Source of the DNA: Sphingomonas abaci
Lineage (GTDB): Bacteria; Pseudomonadota; Alphaproteobacteria; Sphingomonadales; Sphingomonadaceae
Direction of reading: 5' to 3'
Assembly (NCBI RefSeq): GCF_014199625.1
Contig: NZ_JACHNY010000001.1
Location: 310,001-374,000 of the forward strand
DNA length: 64,000 nucleotides
The notes under the pieces were generated by a model. That model was given only the letters and a program-made list of their open reading frames with translations. It searched no databases and was not told the DNA's origin. Positions within the stretch are counted from its first letter, which is position 1, and each line of letters starts with the position of its first letter. The position numbers and the translations under genes were made by a program. This document shows, piece after piece, positions 46,404 through 56,299 of the stretch.

Positions 46404-47464
46404 CCTACGATATCGCGATCGTCGGGGCCGGCATCGCCGGGGCCAGCCTGGCCGCCGCGCTCGGGGACCGGGCACGCGTGCTGCTGCTGGAGGCGGAGGA
46501 CATGCCCGGCCGCCACGCGACCGGCCGCTCCGCCGCCTTCTGGTCGGAAACCTATGGCGGGCCGCTAATCCAGCCGCTCACCAGCGCTTCGCGGAACGGG
46601 CTCTCGCCCTGGCTGCAACCGCTCGGCTCGCTCCATATCGGCCGAACCGAGGATGCGCCCGCGATCGAGCGGTTCCTGGCCGATTTCGCGGGCAGCGCGG
46701 TGACGCTGGAGCGCGTCGATCCCGCCGCGCATCTGGCGGGCCTGCGTCCCGACTGGACGCTGGGCGTGCTGGAGCCGAGCTGCGCCTATATCGATGTCGC
46801 GGGCATCCATGCCGACGCGCTGGCGCGGGCGCGGCGGTCGGGCGCGACGATCGTCACCGACGCCGGCCTGCGATCGGCGACGCGGCAGGGTGGCCGCTGG
46901 ACGATCGAGACCGAGGCCGGCCGGTTCGACGCGGCGGTGCTGGTCAATGCCGCCGGCGCCTGGGCGGACGTCGTGGCGGTGCGCAGCGGCGTGCGGCCGA
47001 TCGGCATCGCCGCCTTTCGCCGCACCATGGTGCAGTTGCGCACCGATCCGCCCGCGGCGGTCGGCATTCCGATGATCGCCGACATCGCCGGCCGTTTCTA
47101 TTTCAAGCCCGAGCCGGGCGGGCGGGTCTGGCTGTCGCCGCATGACGAGGTGCCCAGCGCCCCCTGCGACGCCGTTCCCGAGGAGATTGACGTGGCGGTA
47201 GCGATCGACCGGTTCGAAGCCGCGGTCGGCTGGCGCGTGGCGGCGGTGGAGCGACGCTGGGCGGGCCTGCGCAGCTTCGCGCCCGATCGCCTGCCCGTCT
47301 ATGGCATGGCGGAAGCGGGTTTCTTCTGGTGCGCGGGCCAGGGCGGCTTCGGCATCCAGACCGCCCCCGCCGCCGCCGCGATGGCCGCGGCGCTGCTGCT
47401 GGACGAGGTGCCGGCGCTACCGGGGGTCGATCCGGGGCGCTATGCGCCGGGGCGGTTCGGCTGA
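46400..47464 (+). CDS. FAD-dependent oxidoreductase (DAO family)
   Basis: The 354-residue protein begins with the dinucleotide-binding motif IAIVGAGIAGASLAAAL. The FAD contact region GRHATGRSAAFWSETYGGP follows, and it ends with the C-terminal FAD segment CAGQGGFGIQTAPAAAAMAA. This is the D-amino-acid/glycine oxidase-like family. Substrate is not known. The 4-bp overlap with the hydrolase indicates coupled expression. Confidence 0.82.
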   Translation: MTYDIAIVGAGIAGASLAAALGDRARVLLLEAEDMPGRHATGRSAAFWSETYGGPLIQPLTSASRNGLSPWLQPLGSLHIGRTEDAPAIERFLADFAGSAVTLERVDPAAHLAGLRPDWTLGVLEPSCAYIDVAGIHADALARARRSGATIVTDAGLRSATRQGGRWTIETEAGRFDAAVLVNAAGAWADVVAVRSGVRPIGIAAFRRTMVQLRTDPPAAVGIPMIADIAGRFYFKPEPGGRVWLSPHDEVPSAPCDAVPEEIDVAVAIDRFEAAVGWRVAAVERRWAGLRSFAPDRLPVYGMAEAGFFWCAGQGGFGIQTAPAAAAMAAALLLDEVPALPGVDPGRYAPGRFG

Positions 47465-47504
47465 GCGGCAGGAGTTGGCGAAGGAAGCGCGCTTTCCTCT
47501 ACAC

Positions 47505-47532
47505 CTGTTCCCCGGCAAAGGCCGGGGAACAG
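47505..47532. repeat. Perfect extragenic palindrome
   Basis: A 12-bp perfect stem (CTGTTCCCCGGC with its complement, 47505-47516/47521-47532) and an AAAG loop lie between convergent genes. The core CCCCGGC/GCCGGGG matches the pair at 61586-61671, suggesting a dispersed REP-like family. Confidence 0.55.
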
Positions 47533-47548
47533 CGGAAGAGGGAATAGC

Positions 47549-47992
47549 CTAGCCCCGCCGCCCCGCGACCAGCGCGGCGTTGCTCGCCAGCGTGTCGGCG
47601 CGTTCGTTGTCGGGGTGGCCGGCATGGCCCTTGACCCATTTCCATTCGATCTGATGCGGCTCGGCGGCCTTGAGCAGCGCCTGCCACAATTCGGCGTTCT
47701 TCACCGGTTTCTTGTCGGCGGTCTTCCAGCCGTTGCGCAGCCAGCCCTTGATCCACTTGGTCAGGCCGTCCATCACATAGCGGCTGTCGGTCGACAGCGT
47801 GACCTTGCAGGGCCGGGTCAGCGCATTCAGCGCCTCGATCGCCGCCATCAACTCCATGCGGTTGTTGGTCGTCAGCGGCTCGCCGCCCGACAATTCCTTT
47901 TCATGGACGCCCGAACGGATGATCGCCCCCCAGCCGCCAGGTCCAGGATTGCCCTTGCAGGCGCCGTCCGTGGCGATTTCGACCGACGTCAT
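47549..47992 (-). CDS. rnhA: Ribonuclease HI
   Basis: RNase HI cuts the RNA strand of RNA-DNA hybrids. The 147-residue protein has the four acidic residues: Asp9 in [13 protein letters not shown], Glu47 in NNRMELMAA, Asp69 in [10 protein letters not shown] and Asp133 in NERADTLA. It also has the basic handle around [20 protein letters not shown]. It overlaps thrB by 4 bp (ATGA) in the block ispH-thrB-rnhA common in sphingomonads. Confidence 0.94.
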   Translation of the reverse strand: MTSVEIATDGACKGNPGPGGWGAIIRSGVHEKELSGGEPLTTNNRMELMAAIEALNALTRPCKVTLSTDSRYVMDGLTKWIKGWLRNGWKTADKKPVKNAELWQALLKAAEPHQIEWKWVKGHAGHPDNERADTLASNAALVAGRRG

Positions 47993-48942
47993 GCGAAGGC
48001 CTCCGGATGGGCTTCATACCAGTCGAGCCGGCGCAGATAGGCGAGCGGGTCCTTGCGCGTGACCAGCGCGTCGGCCGGGGTGTTGAGCCAGTCCCAGGCG
48101 CGGGTCAGCAGGAAGCGGATGCACGCGCCCTGCGCCAGCACCGGCAGCGCGGCGCGCTCCGCATCGGTCAATGGATGCGCGGCGTGATAGCCTTCGACGA
48201 TCGCGCGGCCCACGGCGGGCGGCAGCGGCGCGCCCTTTCCGTCGAACGCCCAACTGCTGTGCGTCACCGCCAGGTCATAGGCCCGGATGTCGGTGCAGGC
48301 GAAGTAGAAGTCGATCAGCCCGGTCACCTCCTCGCCCAGCATCAGGACATTGTCGGGAAACAGGTCCGCATGGATCGCGCCGGTCGCCAGTCCTCGCGGC
48401 CATGCCGCCTCGACCTGCGCCAGCGCGCGGTCGACCCGGTCGTACAGTCCGCTGGCGATCGTATCGAGCGAACGGCCGCATTGGTCGAGCAGCGGCCGCC
48501 ACGCGGCCATGCCCAGGGCATTGAGCCGCGTGCCAGTGAAGTCGGCGAGGTCGCGGTGCATCCGCCCCAGCGCCCGCGCCGCCGCCAGCGCCTGCCCCTC
48601 GGTCGGACGGCTGAGCGACACGCCCGACAGGAACTCGATCAGGCAGGCAGGCCGCCCCTCCAGCGTCTGGATCGCCCCGCCCGCCCGGTCGGGCAGCGCG
48701 CGCGGCACCGGATGGCCGCGATCGGCGAGATGGTCGAGCATCGCCAGGAAGAAGGGCAGGTCGCCGGCCGACACGCGCTTCTCGTAGAGGGTCAGGATGA
48801 AGCGCCCGTCGGTGGTGTCGACCAGATAATTGCTGTTCTCCACCCCTTCCGCGATCCCCTTGGCGGAGACGAGCGCGCCGTGATCGTAGCGCTGGAGGAA
48901 CGCACCGAGCGCCTCGGCGGAGACATGGGTATAGACGGCCAT
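47989..48942 (-). CDS. thrB: Homoserine kinase, ThrB type II (APH fold)
   Basis: This enzyme phosphorylates homoserine in threonine biosynthesis. The 317-residue protein is of the aminoglycoside-phosphotransferase-like type II, not the GHMP type. It has the [21 protein letters not shown]-lobe, the catalytic loop [11 protein letters not shown] and the metal-binding IDFYFACTD. It lies 9 bp after ispH and overlaps rnhA. Confidence 0.9.
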   Translation of the reverse strand: MAVYTHVSAEALGAFLQRYDHGALVSAKGIAEGVENSNYLVDTTDGRFILTLYEKRVSAGDLPFFLAMLDHLADRGHPVPRALPDRAGGAIQTLEGRPACLIEFLSGVSLSRPTEGQALAAARALGRMHRDLADFTGTRLNALGMAAWRPLLDQCGRSLDTIASGLYDRVDRALAQVEAAWPRGLATGAIHADLFPDNVLMLGEEVTGLIDFYFACTDIRAYDLAVTHSSWAFDGKGAPLPPAVGRAIVEGYHAAHPLTDAERAALPVLAQGACIRFLLTRAWDWLNTPADALVTRKDPLAYLRRLDWYEAHPEAFA

Positions 48943-48951
48943 GAACGAAGC

Positions 48952-49956
48952 TCAGGCGTCGGGGTCGAGGCCGCGGGGCAGCTTGAACGCGATCGTCTCG
49001 CGGTTGGTCTCCACCTCCCGCTCGGTCACGTCGAAGCGGAGCGACAGCCGGTCGACCAGCTCGCGCACCAGCAGCTCGGGCGCGGAGGCGCCGGCGGTGA
49101 TGCCCAGCGTGCCGACGCCGTGCAGGAAGGTCCAGTCCAGTTCGTTGGCGCGCTGGATCAGCAGCGCCGGCGTCCCCTCGCGCTCCGCCACCTCGACCAG
49201 CCGGACCGAGTTGGACGAATTGGGCGCGCCGATCACCAGCATCGCGTCGCACGACGCGGCGATCGCCTTCACCGCCGCCTGGCGGTTGGAGGTGGCGTAG
49301 CAGATATCCTCGCCGCGCGGCGCGGCGATCAGCGGGAAGCGCCGTTGCAGCGTCGCCACCACCGCCGCCGTGTCGTCGACCGACAAGGTCGTCTGGGTCA
49401 GGAAGGCGAGATTGGCCGGGTCGGCCGGCATGAACGCCTCGGCATCCGCGACCGTCTCGATCAGGCTCATCGTGCCCGGCGGGGTCTGGCCGAAGGTGCC
49501 GATCACCTCGGGATGGCCGGCATGGCCGATGAAGATGATGTGGCGGCCGTCCTTCACCAGCCGCTCGGCCTGGCGATGCACCTTGGAGACGAGCGGGCAG
49601 GTTGCGTCCAGATAGTCCAGTCCCCGGTCCTGCGCCGCCGCCGGCACCGACTTGGGCACGCCATGCGCGGAGAAGACGACCGGCGCGTCGTCCGGCACCT
49701 CGTCCAGTTCCTCGACGAACACCGCGCCCATCGCGCGCAGCCGGTCGACCACGAACTTGTTGTGGACGATCTCGTGCCGGACATAGACCGGCGCGCCATG
49801 CTTCTCGATCGCCAGTTCGACGATGCGGATCGCGCGGTCGACGCCGGCGCAGAAGCCCCGCGGCGCGGCGATCAGCAATTCCAGCGCGGGCTTCTCGCTT
49901 GGCGACACCGGGGGCGGTGCGGGAGCGGCGACGGGTTCCGAAAGGGGGGCCTGCAT
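48952..49956 (-). CDS. ispH: 4-hydroxy-3-methylbut-2-enyl diphosphate reductase
   Basis: IspH makes IPP and DMAPP in the last step of the MEP isoprenoid pathway using a 4Fe-4S cluster. The 334-residue product carries the three cluster Cys: Cys36 in [12 protein letters not shown], Cys120 in [11 protein letters not shown] and Cys219 in [11 protein letters not shown]. It has an N-terminal Pro/Ala-rich extension of about 24 residues. The start at 49956 is chosen because the frame further upstream is antisense to a lipoprotein gene. ispG, the preceding step, lies at 56.3 kb in this window. Confidence 0.95.
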   Translation of the reverse strand: MQAPLSEPVAAPAPPPVSPSEKPALELLIAAPRGFCAGVDRAIRIVELAIEKHGAPVYVRHEIVHNKFVVDRLRAMGAVFVEELDEVPDDAPVVFSAHGVPKSVPAAAQDRGLDYLDATCPLVSKVHRQAERLVKDGRHIIFIGHAGHPEVIGTFGQTPPGTMSLIETVADAEAFMPADPANLAFLTQTTLSVDDTAAVVATLQRRFPLIAAPRGEDICYATSNRQAAVKAIAASCDAMLVIGAPNSSNSVRLVEVAEREGTPALLIQRANELDWTFLHGVGTLGITAGASAPELLVRELVDRLSLRFDVTEREVETNRETIAFKLPRGLDPDA

Positions 49957-50058
49957 GGCTCGCGCTCTACGCGATTGCTTGCGCGGGTCCAAGCCGCTTC
50001 CTATTGGGCGGAATTGCCGGCCGCCATGTGCGCGGCCCCGACCCTTAGAGGTGCCGCG

Positions 50059-50700
50059 TTGTCCGTGAAGATCCTGCTCCCCACCCTCGCCGCGGCGACC
50101 TTGCTCGCCGGCTGTAAGACCACGGGCGAAATCGACGCCACCGGCGGCATCACCGCCGTCCGCACCGCCTGTCCGGTGGTCGGCGTGCCGGCCGCGACCG
50201 GCGACGTCACGCTGTTCGATCCGCCGACCAGCCAGGACGAGAATGCGATCGATACGGTCGCGGTGATGACCAACGTCCGCGGCAGCTGCAACGACCAGGG
50301 CAATGACGTCGTCACCACCGTGACCTTCGACGTGCAGGCGCGACGCATCCGCACCGACTCGGCGCGGACCGTCACCCTGCCCTATTTCATCGCCATCGTG
50401 CGCGGCGGCAACATGGTCGTGGCGAAGCGGATCGGCAGCGTCACCGTGCAGTTCGCCGCCGGGCAGGCGCGCGCGCAGGTCAGCGGTTCCGCCACCACCA
50501 GCATCGCCCGCAGCGCCGCCACCCTGCCGCAGGAGGTGCGCGACCAGTTGACCCGCCGCCGCAAGGCCGGCGACGAGGATGCCGCGACCGACCCGCTGTC
50601 CAAGCCCGAGGTGCGCAAGGCGGTGCTGTCCGCCAGCTTCGAGGCGCTGGTCGGCTTCCAGCTCACCGATGCGCAGCTCCGCTACAACGCCTCGCGCTGA
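50059..50700 (+). CDS. Lipoprotein of unknown function
   Basis: The 213-residue product has a lipoprotein signal ending LLAGC and a soluble periplasmic part without a family I recognise. It contains an Asp/Thr-rich middle ([19 protein letters not shown]) and a basic-acidic segment ([13 protein letters not shown]). The start is TTG at 50059 (GAGG lies 8 bases upstream); GTG 50065 and ATG 50026 are alternatives. It is divergent from ispH and 110 bp before the glycine riboswitch. Confidence 0.7.
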   Translation: MSVKILLPTLAAATLLAGCKTTGEIDATGGITAVRTACPVVGVPAATGDVTLFDPPTSQDENAIDTVAVMTNVRGSCNDQGNDVVTTVTFDVQARRIRTDSARTVTLPYFIAIVRGGNMVVAKRIGSVTVQFAAGQARAQVSGSATTSIARSAATLPQEVRDQLTRRRKAGDEDAATDPLSKPEVRKAVLSASFEALVGFQLTDAQLRYNASR

Positions 50701-50809
50701 GGCGCTTCCTGGCGGGGCACGCACGGCGGGGCCTATAGTTCCGTGATGGCCGGCGCATCCCCCGTTGACAGGGGCGACGCGGCTGGCCAGAGCGAATGCA
50801 ACGTCGATG

Positions 50810-51009
50810 CCTCGCGCGGGAGAGCGCCCCTTTCAGGGCCGCCGAAGGAGCAACCGCCCCGGAATCTCTCAGGCACAAAGGACCGCGCGGGGCCGCACGA
50901 CACTCTGGAAAGCGTTGCCCTTTCAGGGCGACCACCGAAGGGGTAAGCCGACAACGGACGCGTCGACGCGCCGGCGGCGAAAGCTCTCAGGTCCCGTGAC
51001 AGAGGGGGT
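50810..51009 (+). promoter_or_regulatory. Tandem glycine riboswitch (two aptamers)
   Basis: Two glycine aptamers precede gcvT. Aptamer 1 (about 50810-50888) has GCCGAAGGAGCAA (50841-50853) and the ATCTCTCAGGCAC block (from 50864). Aptamer 2 (about 50903-51008) has CTCTGGAAAG (50903), CACCGAAGGGGTAA (50933-50946), GCTCTCAGGT (from 50983) and GACAGAGGGGG (50998-51008). Both contain the same hairpin CCCTTTCAGGG. A TTGACA at 50765-50770 may be the -35, but no good -10 is seen at the right distance. Glycine binding would turn on glycine cleavage. Confidence 0.92.
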
Positions 51010-51020
51010 TCGAATTTCGT

Positions 51021-51052
51021 GCGGCGCCTGGCGCCGCCGTATCGCCCTTTTT
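51021..51052 (+). promoter_or_regulatory. Putative expression platform of the glycine riboswitch
   Basis: A GC-rich 8-bp inverted repeat (51021-51028/51030-51037, with a minimal loop so the inner pairs probably stay open) is followed by TTTTT at 51048-51052, right before the gcvT ribosome site GGAGAA. It could act at termination or by masking the ribosome site; which is not decidable by eye. Confidence 0.4.
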
Positions 51053-51065
51053 GGAGAACGGCCGA

Positions 51066-52247
51066 ATGTCCGATGCGGAAACGCTGCTGAACGTCGAAGA
51101 CGCCCCCGAGGACCAGGAGGAGCCGCAGCTGCTGCCGCTCGACGCCTGGCACCGCGCCCATGGTGGCCGGATGGTGCCCTTCGCCGGCTATATCATGCCC
51201 GTCCAATATGAAGGCATCATGGCCGAGCATCTATGGGTGCGCGAGTCCGCCGGCCTGTTCGACGTCAGCCATATGGGCCAGCTCGTCCTGACCGGCGAGA
51301 ATGTCGACCGCGCGCTGGAGGCGGTGCTGCCCGGCGACATCCAGGGCCTGGGCGTGGGTCGGATGCGCTATTCGCTGCTGCTCAACGACGAGGGCGGCGT
51401 GCTCGACGATCTGATGATCACGCGCCGCGCCAGCACCGACGAGGATGGCACCTCCAGCACCGAACTCTACATGGTCGTCAACGGCGCGACCAAGTACGAC
51501 GACATCGGCCATCTGCTCGAAGCGCTGCCCGACGACATCACCATCAACCTGCAGGACGAGCAGGCGCTGCTCGCGGTGCAGGGGCCCAAGGCGGTCGCCA
51601 CCGTCGCGCGGCTGGTGCCCGGCGTCGATTCGCTGGTGTTCATGACCGCCGGGGCCTTCGCATGGAACGGCACGCCGCTCTGGGTCAGCCGCTCCGGCTA
51701 TACCGGCGAGGACGGTCTGGAGATCTCGGTCCCGGCAGAGGTGGTCGCCGCCTTCGCCGACGCGCTGCTGGAGCAGCCGGAGATCCGGCCGATCGGTCTC
51801 GGCGCGCGCGACTCGCTGCGGCTGGAGGCGGGACTGCCGCTCTACGGCCACGACCTCGACCCCGAAACGACGCCGGTCATGGCCGATCTCGGCTTCGCGC
51901 TCGCCAAGAAGCGCCGCGAGGCGGCCGATTTCGCCGGCGCCGCGCGCATCCTGGCCGAGCGTGAGCGCGGTCCGGCGGTGAAGCGCGTCGGCCTGCTCGT
52001 CACCGGCCGCCAGCCGGTGCGCGAGGGCGCATCGGTGGTCGATGCCGATGGCGCGGTGATCGGCCGCGTCACCAGCGGCGGCTTCGCCCCCACGCTCGGC
52101 GGCGCGATCGCCATGGCCTATGTGCCGACCGACCTCGCCGCGCCCGGCACCGGCGTCCGCCTGGTCCAGCGCGGCAAGGTCCATGAGGCGGTGGTCGCCG
52201 CCATGCCCTTCGTCCCCCATCGCTATGTTCGTCAGGGAGCACAATAA
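51066..52247 (+). CDS. gcvT: Glycine cleavage system T protein (aminomethyltransferase)
   Basis: GcvT transfers the methylene group from H-protein to tetrahydrofolate. The 393-residue protein has the folate-binding [29 protein letters not shown] and the C-terminal domain. It has an N-terminal acidic extension of about 25 residues compared with E. coli. The start at 51066 follows GGAGAA; a TTG five codons earlier overlaps the ribosome site. Its TAA overlaps the gcvH ATG (TAATG). Confidence 0.93.
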   Translation: MSDAETLLNVEDAPEDQEEPQLLPLDAWHRAHGGRMVPFAGYIMPVQYEGIMAEHLWVRESAGLFDVSHMGQLVLTGENVDRALEAVLPGDIQGLGVGRMRYSLLLNDEGGVLDDLMITRRASTDEDGTSSTELYMVVNGATKYDDIGHLLEALPDDITINLQDEQALLAVQGPKAVATVARLVPGVDSLVFMTAGAFAWNGTPLWVSRSGYTGEDGLEISVPAEVVAAFADALLEQPEIRPIGLGARDSLRLEAGLPLYGHDLDPETTPVMADLGFALAKKRREAADFAGAARILAERERGPAVKRVGLLVTGRQPVREGASVVDADGAVIGRVTSGGFAPTLGGAIAMAYVPTDLAAPGTGVRLVQRGKVHEAVVAAMPFVPHRYVRQGAQ

Positions 52248-52615
52248 TGCGTTACTTCACCGAGGATCATGAGTGGATCGACGTCGACGGCGCGATCGGC
52301 ACCGTCGGCATCACCGACTATGCGCAAGGCCAGCTCGGCGACATCGTCTTTGTCGACGTGCCCGCTGAGGGCCGTCAGCTCGCCAAGGGCGACGAGGCGG
52401 CGGTGGTCGAGTCGGTCAAGGCCGCCTCCGACGTCTACACCCCCGTCTCGGGCACCGTGCTGGAGGGCAACGCCGCGCTCGCCGACCAGCCCGACCTGGT
52501 CAATTCGGACGCGGATGGCGAGGGCTGGTTCTTCCGCATCACCCTGTCCGACGAAAGCGAGCTGGAAGAGCTGATGGACGAAGGCGCCTACGAGGCGTTC
52601 GTCGCCAAGCTCTGA
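52247..52615 (+). CDS. gcvH: Glycine cleavage system H protein
   Basis: GcvH carries the lipoyl arm that shuttles between P, T and L proteins. The 122-residue product has the family pattern [27 protein letters not shown] and the lipoylated Lys58 in [13 protein letters not shown]. Its ATG overlaps the gcvT stop. Two hairpins separate it from gcvPA. Confidence 0.95.
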   Translation: MRYFTEDHEWIDVDGAIGTVGITDYAQGQLGDIVFVDVPAEGRQLAKGDEAAVVESVKAASDVYTPVSGTVLEGNAALADQPDLVNSDADGEGWFFRITLSDESELEELMDEGAYEAFVAKL

Positions 52616-52624
52616 TCCTGTTTC

Positions 52625-52690
52625 GGGTCCGGGCGGATCGCGTCGCCCGGATCCCTCCCACCCCCTTCCCCCTCCCGGTCCGGGAGGGGG
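52625..52690. repeat. Double hairpin between gcvH and gcvPA
   Basis: Two inverted repeats fill most of the 88-bp gap. The first pairs 52625-52634 with about 52644-52654 (CCGGGCG core); the second pairs 52668-52676 with 52682-52690 (9 bp). Neither has a following T-run. They may stabilise the gcvT-gcvH transcript end or lower expression of the P genes. Confidence 0.45.
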
Positions 52691-52703
52691 GGAGTTGCAC
52701 CGC

Positions 52704-54062
52704 ATGCGCTACCTGCCGCTTACCCCTACCGACCGCGAGTCGATGCTCGCCGTCATCGGCGCGAGTTCCATCGACGACCTGTTCGTCGACGTGCCCGAAG
52801 AGGCGCGCCTGTCCGGCCCGATCGCCGACCTGCCCGGCCATGCCTCCGAACTGGCGGTGGAGCGGCACATGACCGCGCTCGCGCGCCGCAATACGGTGGC
52901 GGGCGAAGTCCCCTTCTTCCTGGGCGCGGGCGCCTATCGCCACCATGTCCCCGCCAGCGTCGACCACCTGATCCAGCGCGGCGAGTTCCTGACCGCCTAT
53001 ACGCCGTATCAGCCCGAGATCGCGCAGGGCACGCTGCAGATGCTGTTCGAGTTCCAGACCCAGGTCGCGCGCCTGCTGGGGACCGACGTCGCCAACGCGT
53101 CCATGTATGACGGCTCGACCGCCTGCTGGGAGGCGATCGGCATGGCGCGCCGCATCACCCGGCGGGGCAAGGCGATCCTGTCGGGCGGGCTGCACCCGCA
53201 TTATGTCTCGGTCGCCAGGACGATGGCCAAGTATACCGGCGACCAGCTCGACACCGCGTCGCCGGTGCTGTCGGCGCAGGGCGACCTCGACGCGCTGATC
53301 GCGAAGATCGACGACGACACCTCCTGCGTGGTCGTCCAGTATCCGGACATTCTCGGCCGCATCGCGGACCTGACGCCGCTCGCCGATGCCTGCCACGCGA
53401 AGAAGGCGCTGCTGATCGCCGTCGTCACCGAGCCGGTGGCGTTGGGCGCGATCCGCTCGCCCGGCGAGATGGACGCCGACATCGTCGTCGGTGAGGGCCA
53501 GTCGCTGGGCGTCGGCCTGCAGTTCGGTGGTCCCTATGTCGGGCTGTTCGGCTGCAAGGACAAATATGTCCGCCAGATGCCGGGCCGCCTGTGCGGCGAG
53601 ACGGTCGATGCGGATGGCCGGCGCGGCTTCGTGCTGACGCTGTCGACGCGCGAGCAGCATATCCGCCGCGAAAAGGCGACGTCGAACATCTGCACCAATT
53701 CGGGGCTGTGCGCGCTCGCCTTCTCGATCCACATGACGCTGCTCGGCGAAGCGGGCCTGCGCCGGCTGGCGGCGATCAACCATGCGGGCGCGGTCGCCGC
53801 GGCCGAGCGGCTGGCGCAGGTGCCGGGCGTCGAGCTGGTCACCGACCGTTTCTTCAACGAATTCACGCTGAACCTGTCCCAAGAGGCGCGCCCGGTCGTC
53901 CGCACGCTGGCCGATCGCGGCATCCTGGCCGGCGTCTCGCTCGGCCGCCTCTATCCGGGCGAGGGCGACCTCGCGAACGGCCTGGTCGTCGCCGTCACCG
54001 AAACCACCACGGCGGAGGATGTCGAAACCCTGGCCGCCGCGCTCCAGGAGGTACTGGCATGA
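52704..54062 (+). CDS. gcvPA: Glycine dehydrogenase (decarboxylating) subunit 1
   Basis: This is the N-terminal half of the split P protein of the glycine cleavage system. The 452-residue protein begins [20 protein letters not shown], contains [18 protein letters not shown] and [20 protein letters not shown], and lacks the PLP-binding Lys, which is in subunit 2. The ATG at 52704 is preferred over a TTG three codons upstream. It overlaps gcvPB by 4 bp (ATGA). Confidence 0.95.
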   Translation: MRYLPLTPTDRESMLAVIGASSIDDLFVDVPEEARLSGPIADLPGHASELAVERHMTALARRNTVAGEVPFFLGAGAYRHHVPASVDHLIQRGEFLTAYTPYQPEIAQGTLQMLFEFQTQVARLLGTDVANASMYDGSTACWEAIGMARRITRRGKAILSGGLHPHYVSVARTMAKYTGDQLDTASPVLSAQGDLDALIAKIDDDTSCVVVQYPDILGRIADLTPLADACHAKKALLIAVVTEPVALGAIRSPGEMDADIVVGEGQSLGVGLQFGGPYVGLFGCKDKYVRQMPGRLCGETVDADGRRGFVLTLSTREQHIRREKATSNICTNSGLCALAFSIHMTLLGEAGLRRLAAINHAGAVAAAERLAQVPGVELVTDRFFNEFTLNLSQEARPVVRTLADRGILAGVSLGRLYPGEGDLANGLVVAVTETTTAEDVETLAAALQEVLA

Positions 54063-55636
54063 GCATCAACCAGAGCGGCTGGCGCCCGACCGCGCCGCAG
54101 GCCGGCGGCGCCGGCGCCCCGACCTTCACCGGCAACAAGGCGCTGATGCTGGAGGAAGCGCTGATCTTCGAGATCGGCGATACCGAGACGACCGGTGTCG
54201 ACTTCACCGGTGTCGCGGCCGCGCCCGCAGGGGACCGGCTGGGCGGCCTCGCCCGCTCCGCGCCGATCGGCCTGCCGGGTCTCGCCGAGCCGGAGGCGGT
54301 GCGCCATTATACGCGCCTCAGCCGCCAGAACTACGCGATCGACCTGGGCCTCTTCCCGCTCGGCTCGTGCACGATGAAGCATAATCCACGCCTCAACGAG
54401 AAGATGGCGCGGCTGCCCGGCTTCAGCGACGTCCACCCGCTCGCGCCGGTCGACACGGTCCAGGGCGCGCTCGCGGTGATCCACCAGCTCGCGCACTGGC
54501 TGGTGACGCTGACCGGCATGACCTCGGTGGCGATGAGCCCCAAGGCGGGCGCGCATGGCGAGCTGTGCGGCATCCTGGCGATCAAGGCGGCGCTGGAGAA
54601 GCGCGGCGAGGGCCATCGCAAGGTGATCCTGGTCCCCGAATCGGCGCATGGCACCAACCCCGCCACCGCCGCCTTCGCCGGCTTCTCGGTGGAGGACATT
54701 CCCGCCACCGCCGATGGTCGGGTCGACACCGCCGCGCTCATCGCCCGGCTGGGGCCGGACGTGGCGGGGGTGATGATCACCAACCCCAACACCTGCGGCC
54801 TGTTCGAGCGCGACCTGAAGACCATTTCCGACGCGGTCCATGCGGCCGGCGGATACGTCTATTGCGATGGCGCGAACTTCAACGCGATCGTCGGCCGGGT
54901 GCGGCCGGGCGATCTCGGCGTCGACGCGATGCACATCAACCTGCACAAGACCTTCTCCACCCCGCATGGCGGCGGCGGGCCGGGGTCCGGGCCGGTGGTC
55001 TTCTCCGAGGCGCTGACCCCCTTCGCGCCCCTGCCCTTCGTCGAGCAGACCGACGCCGGCTTCCGCCTGGTCGAGGAGGAGAATGCCGAGGATCATCATG
55101 CCGACAGCTTCGGCCGTATGGTCGCCTTCCACGGCCAGATGGGCATGTTCACGCGCGCGCTGACCTATATCCTCAGCCATGGCGCGGACGGCCTGCGCCA
55201 GGTCGCCGAGGATGCGGTGCTCAACGCGAATTACGTGCTGCGCTCGCTGGAGGACACGCTCGACGCCCCCTTCGCCCGGAGTGGCCCGTGCATGCACGAG
55301 GCGATCTTCTCCGATGCCGGCCTCGCCGAGGGTTTCTCGACGATCGACATCGCCAAGGCGTTGATCGACGAGGGCTTCCACCCGATGACCATGTATTTCC
55401 CGCTGGTCGTCCACGGCGCGATGCTGGTCGAGCCGACCGAGACCGAATCGAAGGCGGCGCTGGACCAGTTCATCGGCGCGCTGCGCTCGGTGGCGGAGCG
55501 GGCCAAGGCGGGCGACCAGGCGCTGAAGACCGCGCCGCACTTCGCTCCCCGCGCCCGGCTCGACGAGACGCGCGCCGCGCGCAAGCCGATCCTGGTGTGG
55601 AAGGAGCCGACGCCGGTGGCGGCGGCGGCGGAGTGA
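54059..55636 (+). CDS. gcvPB: Glycine dehydrogenase (decarboxylating) subunit 2
   Basis: This is the PLP-binding half of the split P protein. The 525-residue protein has [24 protein letters not shown] ([17 protein letters not shown]), EPTDTESKA-type C-terminus and the PLP Lys297 in [18 protein letters not shown]. It starts within the gcvPA stop, so the two subunits are made together. The L protein (lipoamide dehydrogenase) is not encoded here. Confidence 0.95.
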   Translation: MSINQSGWRPTAPQAGGAGAPTFTGNKALMLEEALIFEIGDTETTGVDFTGVAAAPAGDRLGGLARSAPIGLPGLAEPEAVRHYTRLSRQNYAIDLGLFPLGSCTMKHNPRLNEKMARLPGFSDVHPLAPVDTVQGALAVIHQLAHWLVTLTGMTSVAMSPKAGAHGELCGILAIKAALEKRGEGHRKVILVPESAHGTNPATAAFAGFSVEDIPATADGRVDTAALIARLGPDVAGVMITNPNTCGLFERDLKTISDAVHAAGGYVYCDGANFNAIVGRVRPGDLGVDAMHINLHKTFSTPHGGGGPGSGPVVFSEALTPFAPLPFVEQTDAGFRLVEEENAEDHHADSFGRMVAFHGQMGMFTRALTYILSHGADGLRQVAEDAVLNANYVLRSLEDTLDAPFARSGPCMHEAIFSDAGLAEGFSTIDIAKALIDEGFHPMTMYFPLVVHGAMLVEPTETESKAALDQFIGALRSVAERAKAGDQALKTAPHFAPRARLDETRAARKPILVWKEPTPVAAAAE

Positions 55637-55647
55637 GCGCTCTCTAA

Positions 55648-55694
55648 CACCTCCCCCGCCGGGGGAGGTGGCAACCCGCCCCTCCGCCAGGGGC
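55648..55694. terminator. Hairpins after gcvPB
   Basis: A perfect 10-bp stem (55648-55657/55661-55670, loop GCC) and a second 6-bp stem (55678-55683/55689-55694) lie between the convergent gcvPB and GAF genes. No T-run follows on either strand, so they are probably transcript-end structures or REP-like elements. Confidence 0.45.
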
Positions 55695-55704
55695 AACTGA
55701 AGTC

Positions 55705-56205
55705 CTAAGCCGCCGGCCGCAACGCCAGCCTGGCCAGCCGGCGGTCCAGCAAATCCAGCGCTTCCTGCGCAAAGCTGGCAAGCTGCAACTGGCCCTGCCC
55801 CGACAACGGCGGATGCGGCTGGTGATCGAAGACGCAGACGGTGCCGATCGCCGCGCCCTCCGCCGTCCGCACCGGCGCGGCCGCGTAGAAGCGGATGCCG
55901 CATTCGCCGGCCACCATCGGATGGTCTACGAACCGCGCATCCGCCGCCGCATCCGGCAGCACCGTCACCGTGTCCGACAGGATACTGTGGGTGCAGAGGG
56001 AGAAGGCACGCGGGATCTCCGCCTCCGCCACCCCGACCCGCGCCTTGTGCCACTGCCGATGCGCGTCGAGGAAGGACAGCATCGCACAGGGCATGTCGAA
56101 CGTCGCCGCGACCCGCGCGATCAATTCGTCGAAAGCCGGCTCGGCCGTGCTGTCCAGGATCGCATAGCCGCGCAGCGCCGCAAGGCGGCGTCGTTCGCTC
56201 GTCAT
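55705..56205 (-). CDS. GAF domain protein
   Basis: The 166-residue protein is a single GAF domain with the start TSERRRLAALRGYAILDSTA. It has FDELIARVAATFDMPCAMLS and FCTHSIL-like (SLCTHSILSDTVTVLPDAAA), and ends in a helix. Such stand-alone GAF proteins bind small ligands or act as redox sensors. It lacks an output domain, so its partner is unknown. The ATG at 56205 follows GAGAGGCAACGGA. Confidence 0.8.
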   Translation of the reverse strand: MTSERRRLAALRGYAILDSTAEPAFDELIARVAATFDMPCAMLSFLDAHRQWHKARVGVAEAEIPRAFSLCTHSILSDTVTVLPDAAADARFVDHPMVAGECGIRFYAAAPVRTAEGAAIGTVCVFDHQPHPPLSGQGQLQLASFAQEALDLLDRRLARLALRPAA

Positions 56206-56299
56206 TCCGTTGCCTCTCATCAACGGCTCAGCGCCCGGCTCTTGCCGGTGCGCACCGTCTTGTGACGTCCATATGGGGCGGCCCGTCGCGGGCCGCCGA

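Noticed and set aside
49957..50724. N-terminal extension of IspH
   Set aside because: It is antisense to the lipoprotein gene and lacks IspH features; the ATG at 49956 gives the normal protein.
50765..50793. Promoter for the glycine riboswitch based on TTGACA
   Set aside because: The -35 is perfect, but no acceptable -10 occurs 16-18 bp downstream, so I did not list it as a feature.
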